Shown in pieces: positions 42,277-51,766 of a stretch of 64,000 nt of DNA. Within the stretch, counting starts at the first letter, position 1. Each line of letters starts with the position of its first letter. Below the pieces are notes generated by a model. The model searched no databases. It was not told the origin of the DNA and worked only from the letters and a program-made list of their open reading frames with translations. This DNA is from Clostridiaceae bacterium (GTDB lineage Bacteria; Bacillota; Clostridia; Oscillospirales; Acutalibacteraceae): positions 1-64,000 of the forward strand of contig JAEDGF010000001.1 in assembly GCA_016297645.1 (NCBI GenBank), read 5' to 3'. The translations under genes were made by a program, and so were the position numbers.

Positions 42277-43332
42277 TTATCTCACGATATCGTCAAGCAT
42301 ATTCTTGATAAGAGCGGCAGCACCGAGGATAAAACTCGGAGAAAGCATAAACACGAGCGCCTTCCCGCTCACCCCGGAGCCTTTCCCGGGGCGCAGGCGC
42401 AGTCCGTTTTTGTTGCGCAGCAGGTAAAGTATCAGCGCACCGACGCCGAGAACGATCAAGGACGGCGTAATAAGTGCAGATAAAAGCCACGCGCTGCTGC
42501 CCCTGTCCGCCGCTACCATGACAGAGTAGCAGACCGAGATAAAATTATTGAGAAAATGAACCGTTGACGAAGCCCATATCGAACCCGTCAGGACATATAC
42601 AAAACCGAGCGCCGTACCGGCAATTATCGCAAACGGCACCTGAGTGAAGTTGCCGTGCAGAAGCCCGAAAAGCAGAGCGGACATGGCTATTGCAAAGCCG
42701 TCGCCGAATTTGCGCAGCGAGCCGAGAACAACTCCGCGAAAAGCGAACTCTTCAACTATCGCCGGAATTACCGCCGTGCGTATGACCATAACGGCAGCTT
42801 CGCCGAAGCCGTTCGGGATATCGGTCCCCGACACCGCTTCACGGTAGGAGTAGAACTCCATGCCGAGCGAAGCAAAAAAGTTTATCAGGATACTGCCGAC
42901 GACATTGCCGAAAAAGCAGATGCCGAGGGCGGCAACTATCAGCAGACAGGCATTCGACATTTTGTACGGCTTGCCGAAATCCACTCTGACGCTGCCCGGC
43001 GAAATGCCGTTCAGAACCGCAAGAACGAGAAGAAACGGCAGCCCGACGCAAACGAACGAATAGAGCATATCGCAGAATGCGCCGAACACGGTAGGCCCGG
43101 TGTAGAGCGAATAAAGCGCCGGAAAATGCATGATGAGCCTGCTGTAAAGATTTGAAAGCACCACATATGCGCATACTCCGCAGCAGACCACAGCCGAAGT
43201 GCGAAAAACATCAACGCGGACGCTTTTGTCAGCGGCTCTCTTGCGCTCGTACTCCTCGGGGGAATACCGCTCAAAGCCGCCGTACTGTCCGTAGGGCGTA
43301 TTGCCGCCCATGCCGTTACCGTAGTATGACAT
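42277..43332 (-). CDS. CPBP-family intramembrane metalloprotease
   Basis: 351 residues. A polar Tyr/Gly-rich N terminus (1-40) is followed by about eight hydrophobic segments. The protease motifs are VEEFAFRG (Glu pair at 194-195), LFGLLHGN and the later VHFLNNF. CPBP/Abi enzymes include Rce1-like CAAX proteases and bacteriocin-immunity proteins; the target is unknown. ATG at 43332 is chosen (AAGGAG 8 nt upstream) over a GTG two codons earlier. Follows secA by 51 bp on the same strand, so perhaps co-transcribed. Confidence 0.9.
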   Translation of the reverse strand: MSYYGNGMGGNTPYGQYGGFERYSPEEYERKRAADKSVRVDVFRTSAVVCCGVCAYVVLSNLYSRLIMHFPALYSLYTGPTVFGAFCDMLYSFVCVGLPFLLVLAVLNGISPGSVRVDFGKPYKMSNACLLIVAALGICFFGNVVGSILINFFASLGMEFYSYREAVSGTDIPNGFGEAAVMVIRTAVIPAIVEEFAFRGVVLGSLRKFGDGFAIAMSALLFGLLHGNFTQVPFAIIAGTALGFVYVLTGSIWASSTVHFLNNFISVCYSVMVAADRGSSAWLLSALITPSLIVLGVGALILYLLRNKNGLRLRPGKGSGVSGKALVFMLSPSFILGAAALIKNMLDDIVR

Positions 43333-43383
43333 TTTCACAGCTCCTTCCGTAAAATCGTGCCGCGGCGCAGTGCGGAATTCCGT

Positions 43384-46110
43384 TTATCTGCCGCAGCAAT
43401 GCTTGTATTTCTTACCGCTGCCGCAGGGGCAGGGATCGTTTCTGCCGACCTTTTGACCCTTGTTGCGTACGGGCTGCTTTTTCACCGTACCGTCGGACGC
43501 GCCCGAGAGAGAGGTGACCTTGACTGCTTCCTTGCGTTTAAGATCCTCCTCGGAGCGGATAACGGCGGTAAGTATCGTCTTGACCGTACCCTCGCGGATG
43601 GACATCGTCATCTCGTCGAACATATCGTAGCCCTCCTGACGGAATGCGACCACGGGATCCTGCTGGGCATAGGCGCGAAGTCCTATGGAGCGTTTGAGCT
43701 GATCCATAGCATCGATGTGATCCATCCAGTTGACATCGACATTATAGATAAGTATTTTGTGTTCAAGCTCCTTCATGGTTTCGCTGCCGTACTCCGCCGT
43801 TTTTGCGTCGAGTATGCCTATTGCGCGGTCGGTCATGAAGCTGCAAATTTCGCTCGACTTCTCGGTATCGGGCAGCTCGGTGTCGTCGCCGAGGAGCCAC
43901 TGGTATTTACCCGTAAGTCCGGCGATATTCCAGTCGTTTTTATGGTGCGAGGACGGGCAGTAGAACTCGACCGCGTCGGAGATCGACTCCTTTATCATCT
44001 TGCGGATGGTCGCGTCCATATCAACGCCGTCAAGCACCTGATTGCGCTGACCGTATATAATTTCACGCTGCTTGTTCATAACATCGTCGTATTGAAGAAC
44101 ATTCTTTCTTATCGCGAAGTTATTGGATTCAACACGCCTCTGCGCCATCTCTATACTGCTCGAAAACAGCTTTGCTTCGATTGCCATATCGTCCGCGACC
44201 TTGAACATATCAAGAGTCCGGTAGAACTTGTCGCCGGCGAAAAGACGCATGATATCGTCCTCCGCCGAGAGATAGAAGCGGCTCTCGCCCGGGTCGCCCT
44301 GTCTGCCGGCGCGTCCTCGCAGCTGGTTGTCTATTCGTCTTGACTCGTGGCGAACCGTACCGAGGATGAACAGACCGCCTGCCTTGCGTACCTTGTCGGC
44401 TTCGTCCGCAAGCTCCTCCTTGTACTGTGATTCGAGAGCGGCAAAGGTCTTTCTCGCTTCGATGATAGCTTCATCGTCCGTTTCGGAGAAGCCGGTGGCT
44501 TCCACGATAAGCTCCTCGGGTATCTGCATTTTGCGCATCTGCGCCTTTGCCATATATTCGGCGTTGCCGCCGAGGATAATATCGGTTCCGCGTCCTGCCA
44601 TGTTGGTCGCGATAGTAACCGCGCCGAACTTACCTGCCTGCGCTACTATTTCCGCTTCGCGCTCGTGCTGCTTGGCGTTGAGAACCTCATGCTTTATGCC
44701 TGCGCGTTTAAGAGCGCCGGATAGCTGCTCGGACTTTTCGATGCTTACGGTACCTACGAGAACGGGCTGCCCCTTTTCGTGGCACTGTCTTACCTGCTCT
44801 ATTATCGCCGCGAACTTACCCTTTTCGGTCTTGTACATGACATCGTCCCAGTCGTGACGGATCATGGGCTTATTCGTGGGTATCTCGACGACATCGAGCG
44901 AATATATCTCGTTGAATTCCTCGCTCTCGGTCATTGCAGTACCGGTCATACCGGAGAGCTTTTTGTAAAGTCGGAAGTAATTCTGGAAGGTGATGGTGGC
45001 GAGCGTTTTGGATTCCTGACGGACATTTACGCCCTCTTTTGCTTCTATCGCCTGATGAAGCCCTTCATTGTAGCGTCTGCCGAGCATAATTCGTCCGGTG
45101 AACTCGTCGACAATAAGCACCTCGCCGTCCTTTACGACATAGTCGATATCGCGGCGCATAACGCCCCTTGCCTTAATAGCCTGATTGACATGGTGCTGGA
45201 TATTCAGATTTTCCGCGTCCATGAGGTTATCGACACCGAAGAAATCCTCGGCTGCGGCGATACCCCTTTTGGTAAGCGTTGCGGTTTTTGCCTTTTCGTC
45301 GATAATATAATCGGTGTCGGGGTCAATGATGTCCTCTATATCTTTCTTCGCATCAAGCTCTGTTATACGCTTTGCTTTAAGACGCTTTGCAAATTCGTCG
45401 GCAATTTTGTAAAGGTCGGACGATTTGTCGCCGTGTCCGGAAATAATAAGAGGTGTACGCGCTTCATCAATAAGAATGGAGTCGACCTCGTCCACTATCG
45501 CGTAGGCATGGCCGCGCTGAACACGGTTCTCCTTGTAGGTGACCATGTTATCACGCAGGTAATCGAAGCCCATCTCGTTGTTGGTGCCGTATGTTATGTC
45601 GGCAGCGTACGCTTCTTTTCTCTCGGCATTCGATTTTTCATGAATGATAAGTCCGACGGTAAGACCCAGGAAACGGAACACCTTGCCCATCCACTCGGAG
45701 TCGCGCTTTGCAAGGTAGTCGTTAACCGTGACAATGTGAACGCCCTCGCCCGTGAGTGCGTTGAGATAAGCCGGAAGCGTTGCGACAAGCGTTTTGCCTT
45801 CGCCCGTTTTCATTTCGGCGATTCTGCCCTGATGAAGGACTATGCCGCCGGCGACCTGCACCGGGAAGTGCTTCATGTTGAGAACACGCCACGCAGCCTC
45901 GCGGCATACGGCAAACGCCTCGGGGAGAATATCGTCCGTTGTTTCACCGTTTTTAAGACGGTCTTTGAACTCCTGAGTTTTGGCTTTAAGCTCCTCGTCC
46001 GTGAGCTTCGACATTGTTTCGTCAAGTGCGAGCACTTTTTTTACCGTCGGCTCGTTTCGCTTTATCTCTTTTTTCGAATAGTCGCCAAACAGTTTTTTAA
46101 GCAGTGACAT
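43384..46110 (-). CDS. secA: Preprotein translocase subunit SecA
   Basis: 908 residues. Walker [10 protein letters not shown] (about 100-108), [19 protein letters not shown], helicase motif [10 protein letters not shown] and [13 protein letters not shown]. The C terminus ends in the zinc-binding SEC-C motif ([18 protein letters not shown]), which contacts SecB or ribosomes. Drives export through SecYEG. The ATG at 46110 follows AAAGGAAG and lies inside the 3' end of nth (14-bp overlap), so the two are coupled. Confidence 0.98.
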   Translation of the reverse strand: MSLLKKLFGDYSKKEIKRNEPTVKKVLALDETMSKLTDEELKAKTQEFKDRLKNGETTDDILPEAFAVCREAAWRVLNMKHFPVQVAGGIVLHQGRIAEMKTGEGKTLVATLPAYLNALTGEGVHIVTVNDYLAKRDSEWMGKVFRFLGLTVGLIIHEKSNAERKEAYAADITYGTNNEMGFDYLRDNMVTYKENRVQRGHAYAIVDEVDSILIDEARTPLIISGHGDKSSDLYKIADEFAKRLKAKRITELDAKKDIEDIIDPDTDYIIDEKAKTATLTKRGIAAAEDFFGVDNLMDAENLNIQHHVNQAIKARGVMRRDIDYVVKDGEVLIVDEFTGRIMLGRRYNEGLHQAIEAKEGVNVRQESKTLATITFQNYFRLYKKLSGMTGTAMTESEEFNEIYSLDVVEIPTNKPMIRHDWDDVMYKTEKGKFAAIIEQVRQCHEKGQPVLVGTVSIEKSEQLSGALKRAGIKHEVLNAKQHEREAEIVAQAGKFGAVTIATNMAGRGTDIILGGNAEYMAKAQMRKMQIPEELIVEATGFSETDDEAIIEARKTFAALESQYKEELADEADKVRKAGGLFILGTVRHESRRIDNQLRGRAGRQGDPGESRFYLSAEDDIMRLFAGDKFYRTLDMFKVADDMAIEAKLFSSSIEMAQRRVESNNFAIRKNVLQYDDVMNKQREIIYGQRNQVLDGVDMDATIRKMIKESISDAVEFYCPSSHHKNDWNIAGLTGKYQWLLGDDTELPDTEKSSEICSFMTDRAIGILDAKTAEYGSETMKELEHKILIYNVDVNWMDHIDAMDQLKRSIGLRAYAQQDPVVAFRQEGYDMFDEMTMSIREGTVKTILTAVIRSEEDLKRKEAVKVTSLSGASDGTVKKQPVRNKGQKVGRNDPCPCGSGKKYKHCCGR

Positions 46111-46798
46111 TAAGTTTTTTCTTCCTTTCGGTTTTTGTTTTTCCGCCCTGTTTCCCGGCGGATACGCTTTTATTTTTATATTCGCTGCAAATCTCTTTAA
46201 GTACGCATTGTCCGCACTTTTCACCGCGCGCCTTGCAGACGGCTCTGCCGTGCAGGACGCACCTGTGGCAGAAATCGCCGCTCTCGTCGGGCGGCAGAAG
46301 CGGACGCATCGTTTTTTCCGTTTTAAGGGGATCGTCGGTATCGGTGAAGCCGAGTCTGCGCATTATGCGGATAAAGTGCGTATCGCACACAACGGCGTGC
46401 TTCCCGTACAGGTCGCCGACAAGTAAATTGGCGGTTTTCCTGCCCACACCGGGAAGCGTCACAAGCTCGTCTATATCGTCCGGGATAACTCCGCCGAAGC
46501 GGCCGAGCAGCTCCTTTGCGCATTCCACAATGTCGCGCGCCTTTGCATGATAGAAGCCGCAGGACCTTATAAGCTCCTCAACCTCCCGTACATCGGCGTT
46601 TGCCATATCTTCAACGGTCGGGAACCGCTCGAAAAGCGCCGGAGTCACTTCGTTTACCCGTTTATCGGTACACTGCGCGGAAAGACGGACGGCAACCAAA
46701 AGCCTGAACGGCTCGGTTTCGGTGAGCGAACACACGGCTTCGGGATATTCTTTTTTCAGAAGCTCGACCGCGAGAGCCGCTTTTTCGGACTTTTTCAT
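46097..46798 (-). CDS. nth: Endonuclease III
   Basis: 233 residues. Helix-hairpin-helix [12 protein letters not shown] with catalytic Lys121, catalytic Asp139 (VCDTHFIRI), and a 4Fe-4S loop with C-x6-C-x2-C-x5-C spacing (about 192-208). Removes oxidised pyrimidines and nicks abasic sites. The last ~25 residues are a Lys-rich tail beyond the usual 210. Start at 46798 follows GGAGG; upstream in-frame ATGs lie before it. First gene of the nth-secA unit. Confidence 0.95.
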   Translation of the reverse strand: MKKSEKAALAVELLKKEYPEAVCSLTETEPFRLLVAVRLSAQCTDKRVNEVTPALFERFPTVEDMANADVREVEELIRSCGFYHAKARDIVECAKELLGRFGGVIPDDIDELVTLPGVGRKTANLLVGDLYGKHAVVCDTHFIRIMRRLGFTDTDDPLKTEKTMRPLLPPDESGDFCHRCVLHGRAVCKARGEKCGQCVLKEICSEYKNKSVSAGKQGGKTKTERKKKLNVTA

Positions 46799-46906
46799 TA
46801 TGCCTCCGTTCTTCATGCGCACGGGCAAAATATCCGGCAGCATTTTTACCTGCGCAGGAGATTTTTATTCTCATTTCGCCCTCAAAATCCCATTATCGGT
46901 ATAAAT

Positions 46907-46935
46907 AGTATATATTACGGTTTTGCGAAAATCAA
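46907..46935 (-). promoter_or_regulatory. Promoter of nth-secA
   Basis: Minus strand TTGATT (46935-46930), 17-bp spacer, TATACT (46912-46907), about 110 bp before the nth start. Confidence 0.65.
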
Positions 46936-47007
46936 GTATGAATTATTATTTATTTATATATAGGGTGCTATTCGGTATTTTTGCCCAAAAAGATACGGTG
47001 CGGCGGC

Positions 47008-47036
47008 TTGAATTTTTCACGAAAGTATACTAAAAT
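47008..47036 (+). promoter_or_regulatory. Promoter of the GH78-like gene
   Basis: TTGAAT (47008-47013), 17-bp spacer, TAAAAT (47031-47036), 33 bp before the start codon. Confidence 0.6.
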
Positions 47037-47068
47037 AGTTTCACTAACCGAGGAGGAGAACAAAAAAA

Positions 47069-49216
47069 ATGCCTTTTTCATCTGCTTTTGATTTTACTCT
47101 TGCCCGTCCCGTGTGGGAAAAGGACAGGCAAAAAGAAATGAATGTTTCGCTTATATTCAGAGGCTTTATCCCCGAAAAAGCGGACGCAAAAATAAGAATC
47201 GCCGCAAGTTCGAGATATCAGATTTTTGTCAACGGCTCATTTTTCGCAGCAGGTCCGGCACGCGCCGCACACGGTTTTTACAGAGTTGACGAATACACCC
47301 TTTCGCATCTTCTTAACGAGAAGAAAAACACCGTTGCGATAATTGCCGCCGGGTACAACTCAAACAGCTTTTATCTCTTGGACGAGCCGTCTTTTCTGTG
47401 TGCGGAAATAGAAGCAAACGGCGAGATAATATACGCCACCGGAGAAAAAGACTTTGAAACGACACGGTACAACGGACGGCTTCAAAGAGTGATGAGATAC
47501 TCGTTCCAGCGTCCGTTTTCGGAGTGCTATGTCCTTGACGCGTGGTACGACGGCTTCGTAAACGGTACACACGACCCATTTAAGAGCGTCCCCCTTGAAG
47601 AGTGCGGCAACAAGCACTTCATTACCCGGACAGTACCGTACTGCGATTATAATGAAGTAAAAGCGGACAAGCTGATATCAAAGGGAATACTCCTCCCGTT
47701 AAAGACCGACAAAGTCCGAAAATACGACAACCGCAGCTATACGAACATAGGTGAAAAGCTCAAAGGCTACACGCCGGAAAAGCTCGAAGCAAACCCCGTA
47801 AACGAGATGTTCGCCTACACTCCGAATGTACTCGAAAACGAAGTTTTGCCCGCCGGTTCGGTGGAATTGGGAGTGAACTGTTTTTCCGTTTTCGAGATGG
47901 CCAAAAACAAGACCGGTTATATAAGACTCAGCATAACCGCACAGCACGACACCTCGCTCTATGTTATTTTCGGCGAAATGCTCGGCGAAAACGGCGTACC
48001 CGAGCCGGGCGCGGACGGGTGCGTTTCACTCGTTCAGTGGAGTGTTCAAGGCGGACGCAGCTACGACCTTGTTTCCTTTGAGCCGTACACCTTCAAATAC
48101 GCGGCGATCGTTTCGATGTACGCGCCGACGCTTATTACGAACCTGTCGCTCTACTGCGAGGAAATGCCGGAAAAATATATAGTCAACGCGCCTTCATCGA
48201 AAAATGAAAAATTGCAGAAAATTTATAATGCCGCTGTTAACACCTTCCGTCAGTGCGCGACCGATATCTTCATGGACTGCCCCTCACGCGAGCGTGCCGG
48301 GTGGCTTTGCGACAGCTTTTTCACCGCGCGTACGGAGCGTTTTCTCACCGGCGAAAACAGAGTCGAGGATGCGTTCCTTGAAAACTATCTCATGGCGGAC
48401 AAGTTTGAAAATATCCCCGGCGGAATGCTGCCGATGTGCTATCCTGCCGACCACTACGACGGGGTTTTCATACCGAACTGGGCGATGTGGTTCGCAATCG
48501 AGATCTTCGACAGACTGCCCTGCCCGGGCGGAAAAGAAATTGCCGCGCGCGCCGAAAACAGACTCCGCGCACTCGCGGAATACCTCGAAAAATTCGAGAA
48601 CGAAAAGGGACTTCTCGAAAAGCTCGAAAGCTGGGTGTTTGTCGAGTGGTCGGACGCAAACGATTTCACGCAGGACATAAACTACCCCACAAATATGCTC
48701 TACTCCGCATTTTTGGACGCACTCGGCAAGATGTACGATGATGGCAGCTTCCTCGCAAAAGCGGAGCATCTGCGCGAAGTGATAAGAGAAGAAAGCTGGA
48801 ACGGCGAGTTTTTCAGGGACAACGATGTGTACCGTGACGGTGTACTCACAAAAACGGACAACATCTCGGAAACGAACCAGTATTACGCCTTCTTTTTCGG
48901 CGTCGCGGCAAAAGAGCGCTATCCGGAGCTGTGGAAGCGCCTTACAGAGGATTTCGGTCCGGAGAGAAAGCCGGATGTATATCCCGAAGTACGCCCCTCA
49001 AATGTTTTTATAGGAAACTACCTCAGAATTCAGTTGCTTTTAAACGAAGGGCTTTATGATAAAGTCGAAAACGAAGCGAAAAAGCTGTTCCTGCCGATGG
49101 CGGAGCAGACCGGCACGCTTTGGGAACACATGAAGGGCAGCGCAAGCCGCTGCCACGGTTTTGCATCGTACGCCGCGGTCGTACTGAAAAACGCCGAGGT
49201 CCGTTGCGGTAAATAG
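47069..49216 (+). CDS. GH78-like alpha-L-rhamnosidase family protein
   Basis: 715 residues. N-terminal beta domains (for example FRGFIPEKADAKIRIAASS, YQIFVNGSFFAAGPAR) lead to an (alpha/alpha)6 barrel. The signature DCPSRERAGWLCDSFF (about 403-418) carries the catalytic glutamate, and WVFVEWSDANDF is a further conserved acidic region. No signal peptide, so cytosolic, probably acting on imported rhamnosides or related sugars. The start follows GGAGGAG. Transcribed alone from its own promoter. The family has members with other specificities, so the sugar is uncertain. Confidence 0.85.
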   Translation: MPFSSAFDFTLARPVWEKDRQKEMNVSLIFRGFIPEKADAKIRIAASSRYQIFVNGSFFAAGPARAAHGFYRVDEYTLSHLLNEKKNTVAIIAAGYNSNSFYLLDEPSFLCAEIEANGEIIYATGEKDFETTRYNGRLQRVMRYSFQRPFSECYVLDAWYDGFVNGTHDPFKSVPLEECGNKHFITRTVPYCDYNEVKADKLISKGILLPLKTDKVRKYDNRSYTNIGEKLKGYTPEKLEANPVNEMFAYTPNVLENEVLPAGSVELGVNCFSVFEMAKNKTGYIRLSITAQHDTSLYVIFGEMLGENGVPEPGADGCVSLVQWSVQGGRSYDLVSFEPYTFKYAAIVSMYAPTLITNLSLYCEEMPEKYIVNAPSSKNEKLQKIYNAAVNTFRQCATDIFMDCPSRERAGWLCDSFFTARTERFLTGENRVEDAFLENYLMADKFENIPGGMLPMCYPADHYDGVFIPNWAMWFAIEIFDRLPCPGGKEIAARAENRLRALAEYLEKFENEKGLLEKLESWVFVEWSDANDFTQDINYPTNMLYSAFLDALGKMYDDGSFLAKAEHLREVIREESWNGEFFRDNDVYRDGVLTKTDNISETNQYYAFFFGVAAKERYPELWKRLTEDFGPERKPDVYPEVRPSNVFIGNYLRIQLLLNEGLYDKVENEAKKLFLPMAEQTGTLWEHMKGSASRCHGFASYAAVVLKNAEVRCGK

Positions 49217-49309
49217 CTTTTGCGCACACTCCGCCCGTCGGATATGTACGGCTGATTTTTCCGCCGCAAATAAGACTAAACGCAGGCGGTATGTGCCGTT
49301 ATTTTCCGA

Positions 49310-49338
49310 TTGACTTTTTGCTCATAACGATGTATTAT
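49310..49338 (+). promoter_or_regulatory. Promoter of the anchored secreted protein gene and the methyltransferase genes after it
   Basis: TTGACT (49310-49315), 17-bp spacer, TATTAT (49333-49338), 43 bp before the start codon. Confidence 0.65.
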
Positions 49339-49381
49339 AAAGCCGTATCGTTTAAAAACAAAATTTGCAGGTGAAAACTCG

Positions 49382-50143
49382 ATGAAAAAAGTAAAAGTAA
49401 TGGCCGCCATGCTCGCTTCTCTCATTATTTTGTCGGTTGCGGCGCCCACCGTTCTTGCGGCAAATAACAATACCGACGACAATTATTACGCCGGACTGCT
49501 TGAAGGCGTTGTAGATCAGGACAAGTTCAAGGAGATTTTGGGCGGACTGCTAAACAACGGCGGCAACGGAACCTCCGTAGGACTCGGAAATCTCTCGCAG
49601 CTTATCAAGGCGATACGCGAGCGTCTGGGCAACTCGTACAATGTCGACCAGATACTTGACGCGCTTCGTCAGGTGCTCGGCGACAAGATTTTCAGCGGCT
49701 CGATAAACATCGACGAAATACTTAACGGCGACATCATAGCCGCCATAAAGGCTATTCTCGCGGGGGAAACGACCACCGTTCCGACGACCACCGAGCCCAA
49801 AACGGAAGCCCCTACCGAGGCTCCCACGGAAGCACCCACCGCAGCGCCCACCGAGCCTGTGACGGAAGCGCCCACCCGTGCGCCCTATACGCCCTCCCGT
49901 TCCGATCCCGCGACCTTCACCGAGGCTGAAACGGAGGAGCCTACAACATTTACATATGTTCCGCCCGAGAGAGTCACCGTACCCGTCATTTCGGGCGAAA
50001 GCACGACCTACAATGTATACGACAACAACGATGCGTCCGGCGGCGCGGTAACCGCAAAAATGGTTGTCGGCATAATTATTCTCGTTCTTTCCGGCGCGGC
50101 AGTTACCGTTGTTGCCATAATTCTCAAAAAGAGCCGTGTATAA
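49382..50143 (+). CDS. Secreted membrane-anchored protein with Thr/Pro/Glu-rich linker
   Basis: 253 residues, family not recognised. Signal peptide 1-26 (ending VLAAN), a small helical domain (about 27-125, with two similar short helices around LLEGVVDQDKFKEILGGLL and QILDALRQVLGDKI), then a linker with repeated TEAPTEAPT units (about 130-195), and a C-terminal hydrophobic helix (225-248) followed by KKSRV. The helical part would sit outside the membrane on a stalk. It lies first in a unit with a TrmN6-like gene and rsmI, but nothing suggests a shared function. Confidence 0.85.
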   Translation: MKKVKVMAAMLASLIILSVAAPTVLAANNNTDDNYYAGLLEGVVDQDKFKEILGGLLNNGGNGTSVGLGNLSQLIKAIRERLGNSYNVDQILDALRQVLGDKIFSGSINIDEILNGDIIAAIKAILAGETTTVPTTTEPKTEAPTEAPTEAPTAAPTEPVTEAPTRAPYTPSRSDPATFTEAETEEPTTFTYVPPERVTVPVISGESTTYNVYDNNDASGGAVTAKMVVGIIILVLSGAAVTVVAIILKKSRV

Positions 50144-50888
50144 CCGCGCGGACGAACATATCGAATACATAGACGACCGCCTTCGGCTTATCGTGTCCCC
50201 TGCCCATACCTTCGGCACGGACGCGCTGCTGTTGGCGGCGTTTTCAATGCCGAAAAGAAACGCCGCGTGCGTCGATTTCGGCACGGGCTGCGGAATAATC
50301 CCGTTTTATTGGCTGCGCGAAGGGGTAAACGAGGTTCACGCGGTCGAAATTCAGCCGCTTGCCTGCTCTCAGCTTCGGCGCAGCATCGAATTAAACGGAC
50401 TCGAAAACAGGCTCATGCTCACCGAAGGCGACCTCACACAGCTCAAAGGCGTTCTTCCGTTCGGTGCGTTTGACACCGTCTGCATGAACCCGCCCTACAC
50501 GCCTGCCGGGAGCGGCATTCTCAGCTCCTCGGCGGCGGACAAGACCGCACGGCACGAAACGCAGCTCACCTTCAACGGACTGTGCCGCGCCGCAAGCGAG
50601 CTTTTGAGGTTCGGCGGCAGCTTTTGTATCTGTCTGCGCCCCGAGCGGCTGACGGACGCAATGTGCGCCATGCGCGAAAACAGGCTCGAGCCGAAAAGGC
50701 TTCGTTTTGTCGCGCAGCGCCCCGGCAAAGCTCCGTGGCTGTTTTTACTCGAAGGCAAAAAAGGACGCAAGCCCGGTCTTATTGTCGAAAACACTCTGTA
50801 CATAGAAAATGACGACGGCTCGTCAAGCGCCGATATGCTTAAAATAATCGGCACATACAAGAAAGATACTCAAAAACAGGAGAATTGA
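50136..50888 (+). CDS. TrmN6/YfiC-like SAM-dependent methyltransferase
   Basis: 250 residues. Class I methyltransferase: SAM motif VDFGTGCGIIPF (about 44-55), EIQPLA, and the N6-adenine/N5-glutamine catalytic motif NPPYTP. Best match is the tRNA1(Val) A37-N6 methyltransferase-like YabB group, which precedes rsmI in Firmicutes. The GTG start overlaps the preceding gene by 8 bp; no ATG fits. Confidence 0.9.
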   Translation: MYNRADEHIEYIDDRLRLIVSPAHTFGTDALLLAAFSMPKRNAACVDFGTGCGIIPFYWLREGVNEVHAVEIQPLACSQLRRSIELNGLENRLMLTEGDLTQLKGVLPFGAFDTVCMNPPYTPAGSGILSSSAADKTARHETQLTFNGLCRAASELLRFGGSFCICLRPERLTDAMCAMRENRLEPKRLRFVAQRPGKAPWLFLLEGKKGRKPGLIVENTLYIENDDGSSSADMLKIIGTYKKDTQKQEN

Positions 50889-50890
50889 AA

Positions 50891-51766
50891 ATGTCGGGAA
50901 TACTGTATGTTGTCGGGACACCGATAGGAAATCTCGGCGATATGTCGCCGCGCGCACTCGAAACTCTCGCGTCAGTCGATTTTATCGCAGCCGAGGACAC
51001 ACGCGTCACGATAAAGCTCTTAAACAGATTTGAAATAAAAAACAAGCTCATAAGCTACCACGAGCACAACCGCGCCGAAAAGGGAGAAACCATTCTCGAA
51101 ATGCTCCTCTCGGGCAAGTCGTGCGCGCTCGTGACCGACGCCGGAATGCCGGTAATTTCCGACCCCGGACAGGACCTTGTAAAGCTGTGCCGCGAAAACG
51201 GAATAGAGGTCGCAGCCGTACCGGGACCGAGCGCGGTGATAACCGCCCTTGCCGTTTCGGGACTGAATGTGGCGCGGTTTTCGTTTGAGGGCTTTCTCAC
51301 CGTCAACAAGCCGAAGCGCCGCGAACACCTTGAAGAAATAAAGACCGAAAAAAAGACCATGGTGTTCTACGAAGCGCCGCATAAGCTCGCCGACACGCTC
51401 CGCGACCTGCACACCGCCCTCGGCGACAGGAACATAGCCATTATCAAAGAGCTTACGAAAATTCACGAGAGTGCGGAGTTTACCACTCTCGCAGAGGTCG
51501 ACGGCAAGTATGACGGTGTAAAGCTGAAAGGCGAATATGTCATTATAGTCGAAGCAAAAAGCGAAGCTCAGCTTGCCGAGGAGGCTGCCGAAACCGCTCC
51601 CGACCCGGTCGAGCTTGCGCGCCGGTACATCACCGGCGGACTGAGCAAAAACGAAGCCGCGAAACGCGCCGCAAAAGAAACGGGTGCGAAAAAGGGCGAT
51701 ATATATAAACTGCTGCTGAACGAAAACACGGCGGACGAAGGAGGTACAGGCAGGAATGACCGATAA
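50891..51766 (+). CDS. rsmI: 16S rRNA (cytidine1402-2'-O)-methyltransferase RsmI
   Basis: 291 residues. Tetrapyrrole methylase fold: LYVVGTPIGNLGDMSPRAL, AAEDTRVT, LVTDAGMPVISDPG and AAVPGPSAVITAL, the RsmI signature set. Methylates C1402 in the decoding centre. The ATG is 8 nt after CAGGAG; a TTG two codons earlier is too close. The C terminus has the usual helical tail. Overlaps the following gene by 11 bp. Confidence 0.97.
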   Translation: MSGILYVVGTPIGNLGDMSPRALETLASVDFIAAEDTRVTIKLLNRFEIKNKLISYHEHNRAEKGETILEMLLSGKSCALVTDAGMPVISDPGQDLVKLCRENGIEVAAVPGPSAVITALAVSGLNVARFSFEGFLTVNKPKRREHLEEIKTEKKTMVFYEAPHKLADTLRDLHTALGDRNIAIIKELTKIHESAEFTTLAEVDGKYDGVKLKGEYVIIVEAKSEAQLAEEAAETAPDPVELARRYITGGLSKNEAAKRAAKETGAKKGDIYKLLLNENTADEGGTGRNDR

